Of a DNA stretch of 11,108 nt, positions 6,834 through 11,108 are shown piece after piece. A program made the translations under genes and the position numbers. Below the pieces are notes generated by a model, which saw only the letters and a list, made by a program, of their open reading frames with translations, was not told where the DNA came from and ran no database searches. This DNA is from Candidatus Aminicenantota bacterium. GTDB taxonomy: Bacteria > Acidobacteriota > Aminicenantia > Aminicenantales > Aminicenantaceae. The stretch is from the NCBI GenBank assembly GCA_004378665.1, contig SOIA01000131.1:1-11108 (forward strand), written 5' to 3'. Positions within the stretch are counted from its first letter, which is position 1; every line of letters begins with the position of its first letter.

Positions 6834-7899
6834 CCCTTTTTTTTTCGCGAAAGCAACAATACTCAGAGAGAAAAGACTCCAGCAGTGTCTTGGGATTCAG
6901 GCTGGATGTTTTCATCCTCAGGTCGATCTTCTCAAGTTCAGCCAGCATGCGACTCAAGTCTTTCGACGAGAATCTTTCCACCAAAGAGAAGAATTCCTTA
7001 AATTTAGTCGTATAAAAATTACCGAATTTTTCCTGGATATGAGGCCTCAGTTCTCTGAATATCGCCTTCTTATCGATATCCTTCTCCTTGATCAAAAGCT
7101 TGGCCTGGAAGATATCTCGGAAAAATCTCACCACTGATCCCAGGATATATTCAGGCTTGGTCCCTTCCTTGAATAAATTATCCAAAACAACCAGGCACTG
7201 ATCAAAATCGGCTTTGGACAGGCTGTCAGATATCTCCCACTCGTAATAAGTTTTCACCCTGCCGGAAATCTGATTGACATCATCCAACTCTATAACATTC
7301 TTTTCCCCCACGTATGTGATCAGCTTTTCCAGCTCGCTATTGATTCTTCGGAGATCGTTCCCGGTGAATTCCTCGAGCCTTTTCATAGCTTCGGGAGCTG
7401 CTGTTTTCCCCTGGGATGAAAATTTCTTATCCATCCAGGCATACAGAGCTCTCTGTTTGAGAGGCCTCAATTCTTTGGAGAGCGCAACCGATGAGGGAAG
7501 AGATGAGAAGAATTTGAAGAATGGGCTGTTCTTCCTGATCTTACCTGAAAAAACAATAACGATGACAGTCCGCGAGGATGGAGAAGTGAAATAATCTCCC
7601 AATATCTTCTGTTCTGTGGTGGACAGGCTTTCTTTTTTTCCCTGGGACGCCTCAACGACGATTATACGCCAGGGGGAGAGGAAAAAAGGAATGGTCCTGG
7701 CCAGGTCGACCACTTCTGCCCAGGAGTTTTCATCCAGACTGAACCTCTCGACGTTGTATTCCTGCACGTCTTCAGAAATCAGGATTTCTTTGAGTTCGCT
7801 GACAAACTGATGGGCGAGGAAAGTCTCTTCCCCGTAAAAAAAATAACAGGGGACAACTGTATCTTCACTGACCGTCTTATTCAGGAAAAAGCTGTACAC
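6811..7899 (-). CDS. holA: DNA polymerase III subunit delta HolA
   Basis: Delta is the clamp-loader subunit that opens the beta sliding clamp. The 362 aa are close to the usual 340. The N-terminal region has the family opening VPCYFFYGEETFLAHQFV, a P-loop-like but degenerate ATPase fold, as expected because delta does not hydrolyse ATP. The mid region contains FTGNDLRRINSELEKLITY, a typical delta motif. The C-terminal third fits the helical collar domain. Its place after leuS-lptE is the same as in E. coli, which supports the call beyond the weakly conserved sequence. The start is GTG (7899-7897), 3 nt after the lptE stop, with GAGGGA overlapping the lptE end as ribosome binding site, so translation is probably coupled. 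The 3' end overlaps rpsT by 23 nt and carries a run of nine A on this strand. Confidence 0.93.
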   Translation of the reverse strand: MYSFFLNKTVSEDTVVPCYFFYGEETFLAHQFVSELKEILISEDVQEYNVERFSLDENSWAEVVDLARTIPFFLSPWRIIVVEASQGKKESLSTTEQKILGDYFTSPSSRTVIVIVFSGKIRKNSPFFKFFSSLPSSVALSKELRPLKQRALYAWMDKKFSSQGKTAAPEAMKRLEEFTGNDLRRINSELEKLITYVGEKNVIELDDVNQISGRVKTYYEWEISDSLSKADFDQCLVVLDNLFKEGTKPEYILGSVVRFFRDIFQAKLLIKEKDIDKKAIFRELRPHIQEKFGNFYTTKFKEFFSLVERFSSKDLSRMLAELEKIDLRMKTSSLNPKTLLESFLSEYCCFREKKRVTWREES

Positions 7900-7902
7900 C
7901 CC

Positions 7903-8412
7903 CTAAAATCCCTCTAATATGTTGGTCACCAAGCTGCGAGCGAATTTTACCGCTATACTATCCAGGGCTTCTGATTCCATAGTCTCAAAATCGGTTCCCT
8001 CCGGCACCCCGTACTCCGTCTGGTAGCGAAAATTGGGATTGGAGAAAATAACCTTGTTTGTGACCAAGTCTTTAAAAGTGATACTGGTGACAACGATGAT
8101 GTTGTACCTGTCTGCCGATGCCTCCCTGGAAACCGCGATCGGAATCGCCCTGAAAGAGATGATCTCTCCAATAAGGACAGCATCCGCGTTCTTCACGTCC
8201 TCCGCAATATCAACTTTCCCTCTGGCTACGAGTTCATCGATAACGCTGTGGGTCAATTTCAGGTCCAGCTCAAACCGCGTTGTTGAATTCCTAAACATCG
8301 GGACATTGACTCTCTTAATATGAGAGGGAAGGAAACTTCCTGTGCCCCGGAGATGGTAGCCGCACTGGACAAAGAACACGCATGTGACTATCAAAATGAG
8401 AATTTTCTTCAT
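7903..8412 (-). CDS. lptE: LPS-assembly lipoprotein LptE
   Basis: LptE plugs the LptD barrel that inserts lipopolysaccharide into the outer membrane. The 169-aa protein begins with a hydrophobic signal (MKKILILIVTCVFFVQ) followed by C17 and the LptE hallmark CGYHLRG. Downstream it shows the weakly conserved beta-rich core, with the strand region SREASADRYNIIVVTSITF and a C-terminal helix ALDSIAVKFARSLVTNIL. The lipobox is unusual: residues -3 to -1 before C17 are F-V-Q, while Ala, Gly or Ser is normal at -1. C11 in LIVTC is a less likely acylation site. The gene starts 16 nt after leuS and ends 3 nt before holA, the same order as in E. coli. Its presence indicates an outer membrane with LPS or a similar lipid. 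Confidence 0.9.
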   Translation of the reverse strand: MKKILILIVTCVFFVQCGYHLRGTGSFLPSHIKRVNVPMFRNSTTRFELDLKLTHSVIDELVARGKVDIAEDVKNADAVLIGEIISFRAIPIAVSREASADRYNIIVVTSITFKDLVTNKVIFSNPNFRYQTEYGVPEGTDFETMESEALDSIAVKFARSLVTNILEGF

Positions 8413-8428
8413 CGGATCTTGAATTTGA

Positions 8429-10906
8429 TCAAAGGACTATATTCACCAATTTATTCTTGACGTAGATAACTTTTTTTGGCTTTTTATCTCCCATAATGTT
8501 CCTGATCCTGGTCAAATCCAAGGCCTTCTCTTTTATCTCCTCCTCAGCCGACTCTCTTTCCGCCTCGAATTTGTCTCTCAATTTCCCGTTGACCTGAACG
8601 ACGATCGTGATCCTTTCTTCACTGACCAAACTCGGGTCGAACGAGGGCCAGGGTGTCCTGAAAAGAAAAGTCTTGTGTCCTGTTTTTTCCCAGAGTTCCT
8701 CACAGAGGTGAGGCGCGAACGGCGAGAGCAACAGAATAAGGCTTTCCAGGGATTCCTTTAACACGGCTCTCCCTTCCTGGCTCTTCCTCAGAATGTCTTT
8801 ATCTCTCTTGATTTGATTGTAAAACTCCATCAAAGAACTGATGGCAGTATTCAAATGGTATCTTTTTTCAATGTCTTCGCTGACCTTCTTAATTGTCAGA
8901 TGCATTTTTACTCTCAATCCCCTCGCTTCTTCTCCCATTTTCTCTTCTTGTCTGATGGTTTCTTCTGAAAACAGATCCAGATTTTCCTCCTCAATTGTCC
9001 AGAGGCGGTTCAGGAACCGGAAGCACCCGTCGACGCCCTCATCAGTCCAGATGAACTCTTTTTCCGGAGGAGAGGCAAACAGGATGAACAACCTTAGAGA
9101 ATCCGCTCCGTATTTTTCGATCATATCATCGGGATCAACAACATTCCCTTTGGATTTGGACATCTTTGCCCCATCTTTGACCACCATTCCCTGGGCGAGA
9201 AGACGAGGAAAAGGCTCCTCGACCGCAGTCAAGCCAGAATCTCTAAAAAATTTGCAGAAAAATCGAGCATAGATCAGATGGAGGATGGCATGCTCGACAC
9301 CCCCGATGTACAGGTCCACCGGAAGCCAGTAATCGGCAGATCGTGGCTCAAAAGGGAGTTTCTCTTCATGGGCGGACGTGTAACGGAAATAATACCAGGA
9401 CGAGTCAAAAAAAGTATCCATCGTGTCTGTTTCCCGCCTGGCATCACCCCTGCATTTGGGACATTTTGTGTTGACAAAACCCTCGACATTTTCAAGGGGG
9501 GAACCTTCCTCCCCTGTAAACTCCACTTCGGGAGGCAGCAAAACCGGCAGATCCTCATAGGGAACCCCGACAATCCCGCATTCCTTACAGTAGATCACAG
9601 GAATCGGCGTCCCCCAGTAACGCTGACGGGAAATTCCCCAGTCCCGTATGCGGTAGAGAACACTCTTGGAGCCAAAACCTTTATCCTTCGCATACTGAGC
9701 CATCTCCTCCATCGCATCCTCACAGCGTTTGCCGGAGAAGGCACCGGAATTCACGACAACTCCGTAATCCTCAAAGGCTTCTTCGAGATCTCCTTTCGGA
9801 GACTTTCCCTCCGGAACAATGACTTCTTTGATCGGCAGGGAATACTTCTTGGCGAACTCGAAATCCCTCTGGTCATGGGCCGGTACGGCCATGATGGCAC
9901 CGGTTCCGTATTCCATCAAGACATATTCAGAGATCCAGATCGGTATCTCCTCGCCCGTATAAGGATTTATGGCTTTTTTCCCGGTATCGATCCCTTCCTT
10001 CTCGACTTCACCAATATCCTTCCTGAGACGGGCGACCTCGATTTTTTTATCAATCCATGCCTGAAGTATTTCCTCGTCTTTAGAGTCCGTGATCAGTTCC
10101 TGACTCAACGGATGTTCCGGAGAAAGAGCCATGAATGTGGCCCCGTAGATCGTATCCACCCTGGTCGTGAATACTTCTATCGACCGGGAAGAATCGGGGA
10201 GAGGAAAAGCGATATGAGCTCCCGTGCTCTTCCCTATCCAGTTTTTTTGCATCAGAAGGACATGTTCTGGCCATTTTTCCAGCATCCCGTGACCGGAGAG
10301 GAGTTCCTCGGCATAATCCGTTATTTTCAAGAACCACTGTTCCATCTCTTTCTGCTTGACGAGAGTGTCACACCGCCAGCATCGCTCTCCGACTACTTGC
10401 TCGTTGGCCAGGACAGTCTGGCACTGGGGACACCAGTTCACCCTGCTTTTTTTGCGATAGGCCAAATCCTTATCGAGCATCTTCAGGAAAATCCACTGGT
10501 TCCACTTATAGTATTCCGGAAGACACGTATTCACCTCTCTCGACCAGTCATAACTGAATCCCAGTCTTTTCAACTGACCTTTCATGTGAGAAATATTATC
10601 CAGCGTCCATTTCTGGGGATGTATCCCTTGGGTAATGGCCGCATTTTCGGCGGGCATACCCAAGGCATCCCAGCCGATGGGATGGATGACGTTAAACCCT
10701 TTCATGGACATGAAGCGGGAAATAACATCTCCGATCGCGTAATTCCGCACCTGGCCCATGTGTATTCGGCCGGACGGGTAGGGATACATCTCGAGACAGT
10801 AGTACTTTGTCTTCTGGGCATCCTCACAGGACTCAAACGCTTTTTCCTTCTCCCAGATTTTCTGCCACTTTTCCTCGATCTTAATGAAATTGCAGTCGTC
10901 TTTCAT
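8429..10906 (-). CDS. leuS: Leucyl-tRNA synthetase
   Basis: This class I synthetase charges tRNA-Leu and edits mischarged tRNA. The 825-aa product from the ATG at 10906 has MYPYPSGRIHMGQVRNY (40-56), GWDALGMPAENAA, a zinc knuckle CPQC...CWRC, a CP1 editing domain with TTRVDT and GTGAIMAVPAHDQRD, a second CKEC...CPKC zinc pair, RETDTMDTFFDSSWYY, KMSKS (581-585) and the C-terminal KKVIYVKNKLVNIVL. The class I HIGH motif reads HMGQ (49-52; codon CAG, complement of 10751-10753) where E. coli has HMGH. The reading frame stays open to a TTG at 10990. I prefer 10906 because its protein starts where the family starts, AGGA lies about 10 nt upstream, and the promoter predicts transcription starting near 10990. 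It leads the leuS-lptE-holA unit. Confidence 0.96.
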   Translation of the reverse strand: MKDDCNFIKIEEKWQKIWEKEKAFESCEDAQKTKYYCLEMYPYPSGRIHMGQVRNYAIGDVISRFMSMKGFNVIHPIGWDALGMPAENAAITQGIHPQKWTLDNISHMKGQLKRLGFSYDWSREVNTCLPEYYKWNQWIFLKMLDKDLAYRKKSRVNWCPQCQTVLANEQVVGERCWRCDTLVKQKEMEQWFLKITDYAEELLSGHGMLEKWPEHVLLMQKNWIGKSTGAHIAFPLPDSSRSIEVFTTRVDTIYGATFMALSPEHPLSQELITDSKDEEILQAWIDKKIEVARLRKDIGEVEKEGIDTGKKAINPYTGEEIPIWISEYVLMEYGTGAIMAVPAHDQRDFEFAKKYSLPIKEVIVPEGKSPKGDLEEAFEDYGVVVNSGAFSGKRCEDAMEEMAQYAKDKGFGSKSVLYRIRDWGISRQRYWGTPIPVIYCKECGIVGVPYEDLPVLLPPEVEFTGEEGSPLENVEGFVNTKCPKCRGDARRETDTMDTFFDSSWYYFRYTSAHEEKLPFEPRSADYWLPVDLYIGGVEHAILHLIYARFFCKFFRDSGLTAVEEPFPRLLAQGMVVKDGAKMSKSKGNVVDPDDMIEKYGADSLRLFILFASPPEKEFIWTDEGVDGCFRFLNRLWTIEEENLDLFSEETIRQEEKMGEEARGLRVKMHLTIKKVSEDIEKRYHLNTAISSLMEFYNQIKRDKDILRKSQEGRAVLKESLESLILLLSPFAPHLCEELWEKTGHKTFLFRTPWPSFDPSLVSEERITIVVQVNGKLRDKFEAERESAEEEIKEKALDLTRIRNIMGDKKPKKVIYVKNKLVNIVL

Positions 10907-10941
10907 TCTTGCGGCATCCTCAACGTCGTTCCAAGACTCCG

Positions 10942-10969
10942 GACAGGAAAAAATACGCTTATCCCTGTC
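10942..10969 (-). promoter_or_regulatory. Inverted repeat in the leuS leader
   Basis: GACAGG (10942-10947) and CCTGTC (10964-10969) form a 6-bp inverted repeat with a 16-base loop, inside the roughly 84-nt untranslated leader predicted between the promoter and the leuS ATG at 10906. There is no following T-run, so it is not a terminator, and I see no T-box hallmarks. It may be incidental. Confidence 0.25.
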
Positions 10970-10996
10970 TTTATTTCTCGCGAAATTCAATCATAA

Positions 10997-11025
10997 ATGT
11001 TAGATTCATTACCCCTAAAAGTCAA
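10997..11025 (-). promoter_or_regulatory. Sigma70-type promoter of leuS-lptE-holA
   Basis: Read on the minus strand, a -35 box TTGACT (11025-11020) is followed after 17 bases by a -10 box TAACAT (11002-10997). Predicted transcription start is near 10990. It lies 28 bases from the outer end of the repeat copy at the window edge. Sequence and spacing match the ftsY and rpsT promoters. Confidence 0.65.
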
Positions 11026-11053
11026 GACAGCAGACAATGGGGGGAAGCTTCTT

Positions 11054-11108
11054 TATTTCCGTGACAATTTCTTTGGAAGTCAGGCAATCTGGTTAGGAAG
11101 CCATCCGG
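11054..11108. repeat. Second copy of the structured repeat, cut by the window edge
   Basis: These 55 bases match the reverse complement of 304-358 at 52 positions; the differences are single substitutions with no gaps. Similarity continues weakly outward to a shared GGAAGC (about 11043-11048 here, complement of 364-369 on the left). The copy is in inverted orientation relative to 304-358, so that in both cases this arm points toward the following gene's promoter (ftsY or leuS). The remainder of the element lies outside the window. Confidence 0.85.

Noticed and set aside
6837..6845. A run of nine A in the holA reading strand as a programmed frameshift site
   Set aside because: It is seven codons or so from the end of holA, with no stimulatory hairpin or alternative domain gained. 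dnaX, not holA, is the known frameshifted clamp-loader gene.
9278..10996. A 572-codon open frame on the plus strand, antisense to leuS
   Set aside because: It mirrors the codon bias of leuS, whose protein is unmistakable across the whole stretch. The antisense product has no recognisable domain and no evident ribosome binding site.
1..11108. CRISPR arrays, tRNA or rRNA genes, phage, toxin-antitoxin or defence genes
   Set aside because: None is visible on either strand. Every long stretch is accounted for by core genes, and the gaps are short.

Overview
The window is a compact stretch of bacterial housekeeping DNA, about 93% coding. It carries eleven genes in several transcription units, plus parts of a dispersed, structured repeat in the two outer intergenic regions. 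The organism is a bacterium with an outer membrane, because an LptE lipoprotein gene is present. It has a fused RibBA, a leuS-lptE-holA order also known from proteobacteria, and sigma70-type promoters with a TTGACT -35 box. I cannot place the phylum from the sequence; Acidobacteriota/Aminicenantia-like or delta-proteobacterial relatives are guesses only.

Layout. At the left edge, the first 43 codons of recJ run leftward. A 336-base gap between recJ and ftsY holds a 182-bp repeat with ~42-nt inverted ends, a short GGGAC-T-GTCCC palindrome and a strong promoter for the rightward unit. That unit is ftsY (SRP receptor), ribD, ribE and ribBA. ftsY/ribD and ribD/ribE overlap by 4 and 1 nt, and ribBA follows after 29 nt. 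It encodes the riboflavin pathway steps except lumazine synthase (ribH). Convergent to it, and running leftward, are murJ (lipid II flippase) and dtd (D-aminoacyl-tRNA deacylase), overlapping by 4 nt. rpsT (ribosomal protein S20) is divergent from murJ with its own promoter and RBS. Its end overlaps by 23 nt the end of the leftward leuS-lptE-holA unit (leucyl-tRNA synthetase, LPS-assembly lipoprotein, DNA polymerase III delta). leuS has a recognisable promoter, and directly upstream of it the right edge of the window cuts through a second repeat copy, 52/55 identical to one arm of the first.

How the genes work together. The products serve translation (LeuRS, S20, Dtd), envelope building (MurJ, LptE), membrane protein targeting (FtsY), replication and repair (HolA, RecJ) and flavin synthesis. 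I see no phage, CRISPR, toxin or defence genes and no new multi-gene system.

The points most worth a second look are the repeat family, two catalytic-motif histidines replaced by glutamine (RibBA GHTE to GQTE, LeuRS HMGH to HMGQ), the nearly leaderless ftsY transcript implied by its promoter, and the ftsY-rib operon lacking ribH and any visible FMN riboswitch.
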